Below are positions 51,328 to 59,857 of a stretch of DNA of 64,000 nt, one piece after another. Position 1 is the first letter of the stretch. Each line of letters opens with the position of its first letter. The DNA is taken from NCBI GenBank assembly GCA_036563505.1, contig DATCMH010000009.1, forward strand, positions 1-64,000. Direction: 5' to 3'. The notes under the pieces are model-generated. The model was given only the letters and a program-made list of their open reading frames with translations. It made no database searches and was not told where the DNA came from. The DNA comes from DATCMH01 sp036563505 (GTDB lineage Bacteria; Pseudomonadota; Alphaproteobacteria; Rhizobiales; Beijerinckiaceae). The translations under genes were made by a program, and so were the position numbers.

Positions 51328-52359
51328 ATGAGCTTCGGCGACGCCCTCCTCACCGCCCTGATCGTCGTGGGCAAGAGCTTTTTCCTGCTCGCGGCGCTCC
51401 TGATCTTCATCGCCTACGCGCTCTACGCCGACCGCAAGATCTGGGCGGCGGTGCAGCTGCGCCGCGGGCCGAACGTGGTCGGGCCCTGGGGCCTGTTCCA
51501 ATCCTTCGCGGACCTGCTCAAATTTGTGCTGAAAGAGCCGGTGATCCCGGCGAGCGCCAACAAGGGCATCTTCCTGCTGGCGCCCCTCGTCTCGGGGACG
51601 CTCGCCCTCGCGGCCTGGGCGGTGGTGCCCTTCAACCCCGGCTGGGTGATCGCCGACATCAATGTCGGCATCCTCTACCTCTTCGCGATCTCGTCCCTGG
51701 GCGTCTACGGCGTCATCATGGGCGGCTGGGCGTCGAACTCGAAGTACCCGTTTTTGTCGGCGCTGCGCTCGGCTGCGCAGATGGTGTCCTATGAGGTCTC
51801 GATCGGCTTCGTGATCATCACGGTGCTGATGTGCGCCGGCTCGCTCAACCTTTCGAAGATCATCATGGCGCAGGACACGCGCTTCGGCCTCTTCGGCTGG
51901 TACTGGCTGCCGCTCTTCCCGATGTTCGTGATCTTCGTGATCTCGGCCATGGCGGAGACGAACCGGCCGCCCTTCGACCTCGTCGAGGCCGAATCCGAGC
52001 TCGTGGCGGGCTTCATGGTCGAGTATTCATCGACGCCATATCTCCTCTTCATGCTCGGCGAGTACGTGGCCATCATGACCATGTGCGCCATCGGAGCGAT
52101 CCTGTTCCTCGGCGGTTGGCTCTCGCCGATCCCCTTCGCGCCTTTCACCTGGGTGCCGGGCGTGATCTGGTTCGTGCTCAAAGCCAGCTTCATCTTCTTC
52201 ATCATCGCGATGGCGAAGGCCATGGTGCCACGCTACCGCTACGACCAGCTGATGCGTCTCGGCTGGAAGGTGTTCCTGCCTATCTCGATCTTCTGGGTCG
52301 TGCTCACCGCCTTCGTGCTGAAACTCTTGAACCTGGCGCCCGGCGCCGTGACCACGTGA
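51328..52359 (+). CDS. nuoH: NADH-quinone oxidoreductase subunit H
   Basis: A 343-residue membrane subunit with about eight helices linking the quinone site to the proton pumps. It has AVQLRRGPNVVGPWGLFQSF, the acidic loop ETNRPPFDLVEAESELVAGF, and VEYSSTPYLLFMLGEY. Confidence 0.98.
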   Translation: MSFGDALLTALIVVGKSFFLLAALLIFIAYALYADRKIWAAVQLRRGPNVVGPWGLFQSFADLLKFVLKEPVIPASANKGIFLLAPLVSGTLALAAWAVVPFNPGWVIADINVGILYLFAISSLGVYGVIMGGWASNSKYPFLSALRSAAQMVSYEVSIGFVIITVLMCAGSLNLSKIIMAQDTRFGLFGWYWLPLFPMFVIFVISAMAETNRPPFDLVEAESELVAGFMVEYSSTPYLLFMLGEYVAIMTMCAIGAILFLGGWLSPIPFAPFTWVPGVIWFVLKASFIFFIIAMAKAMVPRYRYDQLMRLGWKVFLPISIFWVVLTAFVLKLLNLAPGAVTT

Positions 52360-52366
52360 GCGTGCC

Positions 52367-52855
52367 ATGAACATTCGCCAGGCCGCGACCTCGCTCCTCC
52401 TGAAGGAGTTCGCCTCGGCCTTCGTGCTGTCGATGAAGTACTTCTTCAAGCCGAAGGCCACGATCAACTATCCCTTCGAGTCGACCTACCGCTCCCCGCG
52501 CTTCCGCGGCGAGCACGCCCTGCGCCGCTACCCGAACGGCGAAGAGCGCTGCATCGCCTGCAAGCTGTGCGAGGCGGTGTGCCCGGCCCAGGCCATCACC
52601 ATCGAGGCCGGCCCGCGGCGCAACGACGGCACGCGCCGCACCACCCGCTACGATATCGATATGGTGAAGTGTATCTACTGTGGGTTGTGCCAGGAGGCCT
52701 GCCCCGTGGACGCCATCGTCGAGGGGCCGAACATGGAATTCTCGGTCGAGACCCGTGAGGAGCTTCTCTACGACAAGAACAAGCTTCTCGCGAACGGCGA
52801 CCGCTGGGAGCGGGAGATCGCCCGCAACATCGCTCTCGACGCGCCCTACCGCTGA
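52367..52855 (+). CDS. nuoI: NADH-quinone oxidoreductase subunit I
   Basis: A 162-residue ferredoxin-like subunit carrying clusters N6a and N6b. Two complete [4Fe-4S] motifs are seen: CIACKLCEAVCPAQAI and CIYCGLCQEACPVDAI. The N-terminus has a membrane-proximal helix. Confidence 0.98.
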   Translation: MNIRQAATSLLLKEFASAFVLSMKYFFKPKATINYPFESTYRSPRFRGEHALRRYPNGEERCIACKLCEAVCPAQAITIEAGPRRNDGTRRTTRYDIDMVKCIYCGLCQEACPVDAIVEGPNMEFSVETREELLYDKNKLLANGDRWEREIARNIALDAPYR

Positions 52856-52910
52856 TCGGGCCGAGCGGGGCCTGCCGCGACGAGGGCCGTTCGGGAATAG
52901 GTCAGGGCGG

Positions 52911-52939
52911 TTGTCCCGCCTGGATTCGGGTTCTATAGA
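52911..52939 (+). promoter_or_regulatory. Candidate internal promoter before nuoJ
   Basis: TTGTCC at 52911-52916 and TATAGA at 52934-52939 are 17 bp apart, a fair sigma-70-type match. It lies in the unusually long (155 bp) gap between nuoI and nuoJ and could drive nuoJ-N and the genes beyond. Confidence 0.5.
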
Positions 52940-53010
52940 CGGGCCGCCGCTCCGAACCTCGGGCCCGGCCGCGACACGCCCGCCGGATGCGGCGGCATTG
53001 GGTTGGACGC

Positions 53011-53631
53011 ATGACGGTCACCGCCGCCTTCTTCTACCTGTTCTCCGGGATCACGATCGCGTCCGCGTTCCTCGTGATCGCTTCGCGCAACCCGGTGCAG
53101 TCGGTGCTCTTCCTGATCCTCGCCTTCGTGAACGCGGCGGGGCTCTTCGTGATGATGGGCGCCGAGTTCCTGGCGATGCTTCTCGTCGTGGTCTACGTCG
53201 GCGCGGTCGCGGTGCTCTTCCTCTTCGTCGTCATGATGCTCGACGTTGATTTCGCCGAGCTGCGCGAGGGCTTCCTGCAGTACCTGCCCATCGGCGGCCT
53301 GATCGGCATCGTGTTCCTGATCGAGCTTCTGCTCGTCGTTGGCGGTTGGGCCATCGACCCGAACCTCATCCGCGCGCCGACGGCCGTGGGCACCACGGTC
53401 GAGAACGCCGTCAATACGGAAGCGATCGGGCGGGTGCTCTACACCCAGTATTTCTACTTCTTCCAGGCCTCCGGCCTGATCCTGCTCGTGGCCATGATCG
53501 GCGCCATCGTGCTGACCCTACGCGAGCGGGTCGGGGTCAAGCGGCAGAACATCTCGGCCCAGGTCGCGCGCTTGCCTGAGGAGGCGGTGCAACTGCGCAA
53601 GGTGCCTATCGGACAGGGCCTGGAGGGCTAA
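53011..53631 (+). CDS. nuoJ: NADH-quinone oxidoreductase subunit J
   Basis: A 206-residue membrane subunit with about five helices and the conserved segment EFLAMLLVVVYVGAVAVLFL, whose third helix contains the pi-bulge in solved structures. The ATG at 53011 is chosen over an upstream one at 52987. Confidence 0.96.
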   Translation: MTVTAAFFYLFSGITIASAFLVIASRNPVQSVLFLILAFVNAAGLFVMMGAEFLAMLLVVVYVGAVAVLFLFVVMMLDVDFAELREGFLQYLPIGGLIGIVFLIELLLVVGGWAIDPNLIRAPTAVGTTVENAVNTEAIGRVLYTQYFYFFQASGLILLVAMIGAIVLTLRERVGVKRQNISAQVARLPEEAVQLRKVPIGQGLEG

Positions 53632-53634
53632 GGC

Positions 53635-53943
53635 ATGACCATCGGCCTCTCGCATTACCTCGCCGTGGCGGCGGTGCTCTTCACGATGGGCGTGTTCGGC
53701 ATCTTCCTGAACCGCAAGAACGTCATCGTCATCCTGATGTCGATCGAGCTCATCCTGCTCGCCGTGAACATCAACCTCGTCGCCTTCTCGACCCATCTCG
53801 GCGACGTGACGGGGCAGGTTTTCGCCCTGTTCATCCTGACGGTGGCGGCTGCGGAGGCCGCGATCGGTCTCGCGATCCTCGTCGTCTTCTACCGCAACCG
53901 CGGCTCCATCGCGGTTGAGGACATCAATGTGATGAAGGGCTGA
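53635..53943 (+). CDS. nuoK: NADH-quinone oxidoreductase subunit K
   Basis: A 102-residue membrane subunit with three helices. The key Glu residues in MSIELILLAVN and AAAEAAIGLAILVV are present. It starts three bases after nuoJ. Confidence 0.97.
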   Translation: MTIGLSHYLAVAAVLFTMGVFGIFLNRKNVIVILMSIELILLAVNINLVAFSTHLGDVTGQVFALFILTVAAAEAAIGLAILVVFYRNRGSIAVEDINVMKG

Positions 53944-53969
53944 TCCGTCAGCCGAACCTCGAGCCCCTC

Positions 53970-56039
53970 ATGTACCACGCGATCGTCTTCCTCCCCCTCG
54001 TCGGCTTCCTGGTCGCGGGCCTGTTCGGCCGGGTGATCGGCGCCCGGGCGAGCGAGATCGTCACGACGTCGCTCCTCGCGCTCGCGGCGGCGCTCTCCTG
54101 GGTGGCCTTCGTCTCGGTCGGCTTCGGTTCGGGCGGGACGCGGGTTCAGGTCGCGCAGTGGATGGCGTCGGGGGACCTCGTCGTCGACTGGGCGTTCCGC
54201 ATCGACACACTCACCGTGATGATGCTCGTCGTCGTCAACACGGTCTCGTTCCTCGTCCACCTCTACTCCATCGGCTACATGCACGAGGATCCGCACCGGC
54301 CGCGGTTCTTCGCCTACCTCTCGCTGTTCACCTTCGCCATGCTGATGCTGGTGACGTCGGACAACCTCGTCCAGATGTTCTTCGGCTGGGAGGGCGTGGG
54401 CCTCGCGAGCTACCTGCTCATCGGCTTCTGGTATCAAAAGGACTCGGCCCGCAACGCGGCGATCAAGGCCTTCGTCGTCAACCGGGTCGGCGACTTCGGT
54501 TTCGCCCTTGGCATCTTCCTCGTCTTCGTCCTGTTCAATTCCGTCGCCTTCGATCAGATCTTCCCCCGGGTCGGGGAGGTCACGAACCAGACCTTCCATT
54601 TCCTTGGCCGCGACTGGCACGCCCTGACGCTCGCCTGCCTGCTGCTCTTCATGGGCGCGATGGGCAAGTCGGCGCAGTTCCTGCTCCATACCTGGCTGCC
54701 GGACGCCATGGAGGGCCCGACCCCAGTCTCGGCCCTTATCCACGCCGCGACGATGGTCACGGCGGGCGTGTTCATGGTGGCGCGCCTCTCGCCGCTCTTC
54801 GAGGTCGCTCCCGCGGCGCAGACCACCGTCATCGTCATCGGTGCGATCACCGCCTTCTTCGCGGCCACGATCGGGCTGGTGCAGAACGACATCAAGCGGG
54901 TGATCGCCTATTCGACCTGCTCCCAGCTCGGCTACATGTTCGTCGGCCTTGGCACGGGCGCCTACGCCGCCGGGCTCTTTCACCTTTTCACCCACGCGTT
55001 CTTCAAGGCTCTCCTGTTCCTCGGGGCCGGCTCGGTCATCCACGCGATGCACCACGAGCAGGATATCCGGAACATGGGCGGCCTGCGCCGCTACATCCCC
55101 TTCACCACGGCGATGATGGCGATCGGCACGCTCGCGCTCACCGGCTTTCCCTTCACCGCCGGCTACTATTCCAAGGACGCGATCATCGAGGCGGCTTACG
55201 CGTCGCAGCGGCCGGGCGCGAACTTCGCGTTCCTGTGCACCGTGCTCGCCGCGCTGATGACCTCCTTCTATTCCTGGCGCCTGTTCTTCCGAACCTTCGA
55301 GCAGCGCGCGCGCTGGGCAGGCCACGGTCACGAGGCGCATGCCCACGCTGCCTCGTCGCACGAGGCCGACGGTGCGCCGGGCCACCATGAGGGTGTCGCG
55401 CACGACAACAAGGGCCACGACATCGAGCCGGCCTCCCACGCCGACCACGCGCACGGCCACCACGGCGATCACAAGCCGCACGAGAGCCCGCTCGTCATGC
55501 TGATCCCGCTCGGCGTGCTCGCCTTCGGCGCGCTCTTCGCGGGCTTTGCCTTCCACGAGTGGTTCATCGGCCACCACTACAACGAGTTCTGGAAGGGCTC
55601 CCTCGCCACGGCGCCGAACAACAAGATCCTCGAGGACATCCACCACGTCCCCGGCTGGGTGGTGGCGTCACCCGCCGTGATGATGGTGCTCGGCTTCGCG
55701 CTGGCCTACCTCATGTACGTCCGCAAGCCCGACGCGCCGGCCCAGCTCGCCGAGCAACAGCCGCTGCTCTACCGCTTCCTGCTCAACAAGTGGTACTTCG
55801 ACGAGCTCTACGATTGGGTCTTCGTGCGCCCCGCCAAGGCCATCGGCCGCTTCTTCTGGAAGACGGGGGACCAGCGGGTCATCGACGGGCTCGGCCCCGA
55901 CGGCATCTCGGCGCGCGTGGTCGACGTCACGGACCGCGTGGTGCGGCTCCAGACCGGCTACGTCTACCATTACGCCTTCGTCATGCTGATCGGCGTCGCG
56001 GCGCTGATCACCTACTACCTCGTCGGGGGAGCCCGCTAA
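53970..56039 (+). CDS. nuoL: NADH-quinone oxidoreductase subunit L
   Basis: A 689-residue antiporter-like proton-pumping subunit with a long C-terminal lateral helix. Typical segments are FFGWEGVGLASYLLIGFWY, LLHTWLPDAMEGPTPVSALI and FKALLFLGAGSVIHAMHHEQ. An unusual insertion at residues about 447-509 contains 16 histidines (for example GHGHEAHAHAASSHEADG). Length exceeds the usual 610-660 because of this loop. Confidence 0.97.
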   Translation: MYHAIVFLPLVGFLVAGLFGRVIGARASEIVTTSLLALAAALSWVAFVSVGFGSGGTRVQVAQWMASGDLVVDWAFRIDTLTVMMLVVVNTVSFLVHLYSIGYMHEDPHRPRFFAYLSLFTFAMLMLVTSDNLVQMFFGWEGVGLASYLLIGFWYQKDSARNAAIKAFVVNRVGDFGFALGIFLVFVLFNSVAFDQIFPRVGEVTNQTFHFLGRDWHALTLACLLLFMGAMGKSAQFLLHTWLPDAMEGPTPVSALIHAATMVTAGVFMVARLSPLFEVAPAAQTTVIVIGAITAFFAATIGLVQNDIKRVIAYSTCSQLGYMFVGLGTGAYAAGLFHLFTHAFFKALLFLGAGSVIHAMHHEQDIRNMGGLRRYIPFTTAMMAIGTLALTGFPFTAGYYSKDAIIEAAYASQRPGANFAFLCTVLAALMTSFYSWRLFFRTFEQRARWAGHGHEAHAHAASSHEADGAPGHHEGVAHDNKGHDIEPASHADHAHGHHGDHKPHESPLVMLIPLGVLAFGALFAGFAFHEWFIGHHYNEFWKGSLATAPNNKILEDIHHVPGWVVASPAVMMVLGFALAYLMYVRKPDAPAQLAEQQPLLYRFLLNKWYFDELYDWVFVRPAKAIGRFFWKTGDQRVIDGLGPDGISARVVDVTDRVVRLQTGYVYHYAFVMLIGVAALITYYLVGGAR

Positions 56040-57551
56040 ATGCTCGGCCTCGGGATCCTCTCCGGCCTGCTCATCGTCCCGCTGGTCGGGGCGGCCTTCA
56101 TCCTGACGCTGCGCGGCGACGACGACGCGGTGCGCTCGAACGCGCGCTGGGCGGCGCTCGCCACGACCGTCGTCACGTTCCTGCTCTCCCTCGTCGCCTG
56201 GGCCCGGTTCGATGCGGGCAACCCGGCCTTTCAGCTCGTCGAGACGCATGCCTGGCTCGCGGAGACGATCCGCTTCAAGCTCGGCGTCGACGGTTTCTCG
56301 ATGCCGTTCGTGCTCCTCACGACTTTCCTGATGCCCTTCTGCATCCTGGCGTCGTGGGAATCGATCAAGCACCGCGTCAAGGAGTACATGGTCGCCTTCC
56401 TCGTCCTCGAGACGACGATGATCGGCGTCTTCCAGGCGCTCGACCTGTTCCTGTTCTATCTTTTCTTCGAGGCCGGCCTCATCCCGATGTTCCTGATCAT
56501 CGGAATCTGGGGCGGCAAGCGGCGCATCTACGCCAGCTTCAAGTTCTTCCTCTACACGCTGCTCGGCTCCGTCCTGATGCTCCTCGCGATGATCGCGATG
56601 TACTGGACGGCCGGCACCACCGACATCCCGACGCTTCTGCAGCACAAGTTCGCGCCGAACCTGCAGACTTGGCTCTGGCTGGCCTTCTTCGCCTCGTTCG
56701 CGGTGAAGATGCCGATGTGGCCGGTCCATACGTGGCTGCCGGACGCCCACGTCGAGGCCCCGACCGCCGGCTCCGTGATCCTGGCCGGCATCCTCCTCAA
56801 GATGGGCGGCTACGGCTTCATCCGGGTCTCGCTGCCGATGTTCCCGGAAGCGTCGGCCGCCTTCGCGCCGCTCGTGTTCGCGCTCTCCGTCATCGCCATC
56901 GTCTACACGTCCCTCGTGGCGCTGATGCAGGAGGACATCAAAAAGCTCATCGCCTACTCGTCGGTGGCGCATATGGGCTTCGTGACCATGGGCCTGTTCT
57001 CGATGAACGCTCAGGGCATCCAGGGCGCCCTGTTCCAGATGATCTCGCACGGCCTGATCTCGGGCGCGCTGTTCCTGTGCGTCGGCGTGGTCTACGACCG
57101 GATGCACACCCGCGAGATCGCGGCCTATGGCGGGCTCGTGAACCGCATGCCGCTCTACGCGGTCGCCATGCTGATCTTCACCATGGCCAATGTCGGTCTG
57201 CCCGGCACATCGGGTTTCGTCGGCGAGTTCCTGACCCTGCTCGGCGCCTTCCGCGCCAATCCGACGGTGTCGCTCATCGCCACCACCGGCGTGATCTGGT
57301 CGGCGGCCTACGCGCTCTGGCTTTTCAGCCGCGTGATCTACGGGCCGCTCGACAAGCCGGCGCTCCAGGGCATCAAGGACCTCGACCGTCGCGAGCTCGT
57401 GCTCCTCGTGCCGCTCGCCCTCCTTGTCATCTACTACGGCGTCCAGCCCGGGCCCATCCTCGACAGCTTCGCCGCCTCAACGGACAACCTCGTCCGCACG
57501 GCGCAAGCCGCGCTCTCGGGCACCAAGGCCGCCGCGCTTCCGCTCAACTGA
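56040..57551 (+). CDS. nuoM: NADH-quinone oxidoreductase subunit M
   Basis: A 503-residue antiporter-like subunit with about 14 helices. It has FLFYLFFEAGLIPMFLIIGI, PVHTWLPDAHVEAPTAGSVI, and LIAYSSVAHMGFVTMGLFSM. It starts directly after the nuoL stop. Confidence 0.97.
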   Translation: MLGLGILSGLLIVPLVGAAFILTLRGDDDAVRSNARWAALATTVVTFLLSLVAWARFDAGNPAFQLVETHAWLAETIRFKLGVDGFSMPFVLLTTFLMPFCILASWESIKHRVKEYMVAFLVLETTMIGVFQALDLFLFYLFFEAGLIPMFLIIGIWGGKRRIYASFKFFLYTLLGSVLMLLAMIAMYWTAGTTDIPTLLQHKFAPNLQTWLWLAFFASFAVKMPMWPVHTWLPDAHVEAPTAGSVILAGILLKMGGYGFIRVSLPMFPEASAAFAPLVFALSVIAIVYTSLVALMQEDIKKLIAYSSVAHMGFVTMGLFSMNAQGIQGALFQMISHGLISGALFLCVGVVYDRMHTREIAAYGGLVNRMPLYAVAMLIFTMANVGLPGTSGFVGEFLTLLGAFRANPTVSLIATTGVIWSAAYALWLFSRVIYGPLDKPALQGIKDLDRRELVLLVPLALLVIYYGVQPGPILDSFAASTDNLVRTAQAALSGTKAAALPLN

Positions 57552-57560
57552 GGACCTGAG

Positions 57561-59006
57561 ATGAACCCCGTCCTCGCTGCCCCCGCTTTCGGCCCGGCCG
57601 CGCCCGAGATCCTGCTGGCGATCGGCGCGCTCGTGCTCCTGATGGTGGGCGCCTTCCGACGCGGCGACGCCGCGCCCCTCGTGAACGCCGGCGCCCTCGT
57701 GCTCCTCGCCGTCGCGCTCCTGGCGGTTCTGAGGGTCCCCTCGGTCAAGACGGTCACCTTCGGCGGTGCCTTCATCACCGACGGCTTCGCCAAGGTGATG
57801 AAGGTTTTGACGCTGCTCGGCTCCGCTGCCGGCCTTGTGCTCTCCCGCGATTTCTTCCGCCGCGAGGGCATCGACAAGTTCGAGTTCCCGATCCTCGTCC
57901 TGCTCGCCACGGTGGGCATGCTGATGATGATCTCGGCGAACGATCTCATCGCGCTCTATATCGGCCTCGAGCTGCTGAGCCTCTCGTCCTACGTCATCGC
58001 CTCGTTCCACCGCGACAACCTGCGCTCAACGGAAGCCGGCCTGAAGTACTTCGTGCTCGGCGCCCTCTCGTCCGGGATGCTGCTCTACGGCGCGTCGCTG
58101 ATCTACGGCTTCACGGGTACGATCTCCTTCCCGGCCATCGCGAACGTTCTCCGCGGCGAGGCAGGGCTCGGCGTCATCCTCGGGCTCGTCTTCGTTTCGG
58201 CGGGCGTCGCGTTCAAGATCTCGGCCGCGCCGTTCCATATGTGGACGCCAGACGTCTACGAGGGCGCGCCGACGCCGGTCTCGGCCTTCTTCGCCGCCGC
58301 GCCGAAGATGGCGGCGATGGCGCTCGCCGTGCGCGTCTTCATCGGCGCCTTCCCGACGATCATTGGCCAGTGGCAGCAGATCATCATCTTCATCGCGATC
58401 GTATCGATGGTGATCGGCTCCTTCGCGGCCATTGGCCAGCGCAACATCAAGCGACTGATGGCCTATTCCTCCATCGGAAACGTCGGCTACGCGCTCATCG
58501 GCCTCGCTGCCGGGACGCCGCAGGGCATCCAGGGCGTCATCGTCTACATGACGACCTATCTCGCCATGACGCTTGGCGCTTTCGCCTGCATCCTCGCCAT
58601 GCGGCGGCGGGGCGTGTACCTCGAGAACATCGACGACCTGTCGGGTCTCGGGCGCACGAGCCCGGCTTTGGCCTTCTGTCTCGCGGCGATGATGTGGTCG
58701 CTCGCCGGCATCCCGATCTTTGCCGGCTTCTTCGCCAAGCTGCAGGTCTTCTCCGCCGCCATTCAGGCGGGGCTCTACGCGCTCGCCGTCATCGGCGTCG
58801 TCACGAGCGTCGTTGGCGCCTACTACTACCTGCGCATCACGAAGATCATCTACTTCGACGAACCGCGCGAGGCCTTCGACCCGGCGCCGCTCGGCATCAA
58901 ACTCGTCCTGGGAGCGACGAGCGCCTTCGTGGTGCTCTTCGGCCTCCCCTTCATCGCGGCGCCGGTGATCGGGATCGCGGGGGCGGCGGCGCGGTCGCTC
59001 TTTTGA
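57561..59006 (+). CDS. nuoN: NADH-quinone oxidoreductase subunit N
   Basis: A 481-residue antiporter-like subunit with about 14 helices. Seen motifs are LIALYIGLELLSLSSYVIAS, FHMWTPDVYEGAPTPVSAFF, and RLMAYSSIGNVGYALIGLAA. Last complex I subunit; its TGA shares a base with the birA start (TGATG). Confidence 0.97.
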   Translation: MNPVLAAPAFGPAAPEILLAIGALVLLMVGAFRRGDAAPLVNAGALVLLAVALLAVLRVPSVKTVTFGGAFITDGFAKVMKVLTLLGSAAGLVLSRDFFRREGIDKFEFPILVLLATVGMLMMISANDLIALYIGLELLSLSSYVIASFHRDNLRSTEAGLKYFVLGALSSGMLLYGASLIYGFTGTISFPAIANVLRGEAGLGVILGLVFVSAGVAFKISAAPFHMWTPDVYEGAPTPVSAFFAAAPKMAAMALAVRVFIGAFPTIIGQWQQIIIFIAIVSMVIGSFAAIGQRNIKRLMAYSSIGNVGYALIGLAAGTPQGIQGVIVYMTTYLAMTLGAFACILAMRRRGVYLENIDDLSGLGRTSPALAFCLAAMMWSLAGIPIFAGFFAKLQVFSAAIQAGLYALAVIGVVTSVVGAYYYLRITKIIYFDEPREAFDPAPLGIKLVLGATSAFVVLFGLPFIAAPVIGIAGAAARSLF

Positions 59007-59848
59007 TGACGGCATTCAAGCTCGCGGATGCGGCGATCGAGGCGGGGCACGGCGTCCTGTCTTTCGAGACTCTCGGCTCCACGACCGATCAGGCCTTGGC
59101 GCAGGCGCGGGCCGGCGTCGACGGGCCGCTCTGGATCGTGGCGCGGACGCAGACGGCCGGGCGCGGGCGCCGCGGCAGCGTATGGCAGACCCTTGAGGGC
59201 AATCTCGCGACGACGCTCCTCTGGACGGACCGGCATAACCTGCCCCCGTCCGCCGTCGCGACGCTCGGCTTCGTCGCCGGCGTGGCGCTCGGGAAAGCGC
59301 TGCGCGCGTGCTGCGCGGGCCTGACCGTCGCGAGCGCGCTCGACGGTGCGGCCGGACCGGATACCGGCTTCAAGCTGAAATGGCCGAACGACATGCTCGC
59401 CGACGGGGCCAAGCTCGCCGGCATCGCCCTCGAGCGCGAGGGTCTCGGCCCCGACCGCCAAGCCGTAGCCGTCGGGATCGGCGTCAACGTGGCGGCAGCG
59501 CCCGTTGGCTTGCCATATCCGACGACCTCGCTCCTCGCCCGCGGTTTTCCCCAGGTCACGGCCGCCGCGCTCTTCAGCGCGCTCACCGAGGCTTGGGTGG
59601 CGACGGAGCGCGTCTGGAACCAGGCACTCGGCTTCCCGCTGATCCGAGAGGCCTGGCTCGCGGAGGCTGCCGGACTCGGCCGTCCTGTCGCAGTGAGGCT
59701 TGCCGGTTCCGTCAAGCGCGGCATCTTCGAGACGATCGACGACGCGGGACAGCTCGTCATTCGGGACCCGGACGGCGCCCGGCACGTTGTGGCTGCCGGT
59801 GAGGTTCATTTCGGCGTGGCGGCCAGCGCCGCGCCAGCGGCGGTTTGA
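59006..59848 (+). CDS. birA: Biotin-[acetyl-CoA-carboxylase] ligase
   Basis: A 280-residue biotin protein ligase without the N-terminal DNA-binding domain of E. coli BirA, so catalytic only. It shows FETLGSTTDQALAQARAG, the biotin/ATP loop TAGRGRRGSVWQT, and LKWPNDMLADGAKLAGI. It would biotinylate carboxylases such as the partner of PccB. The ATG overlaps nuoN by one base. This gene order after nuoN is common in Hyphomicrobiales. Confidence 0.95.
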   Translation: MTAFKLADAAIEAGHGVLSFETLGSTTDQALAQARAGVDGPLWIVARTQTAGRGRRGSVWQTLEGNLATTLLWTDRHNLPPSAVATLGFVAGVALGKALRACCAGLTVASALDGAAGPDTGFKLKWPNDMLADGAKLAGIALEREGLGPDRQAVAVGIGVNVAAAPVGLPYPTTSLLARGFPQVTAAALFSALTEAWVATERVWNQALGFPLIREAWLAEAAGLGRPVAVRLAGSVKRGIFETIDDAGQLVIRDPDGARHVVAAGEVHFGVAASAAPAAV

Positions 59849-59857
59849 AAGGTACAG

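Noticed and set aside
53889..55646. A 585-codon minus-strand ORF antisense to nuoL
   Set aside because: Codons mirror the GC-rich third positions of nuoL; composition is Glu/Asp/Arg/His-rich with no family likeness. Similar antisense ORFs cover nuoG, nuoM and nuoN.
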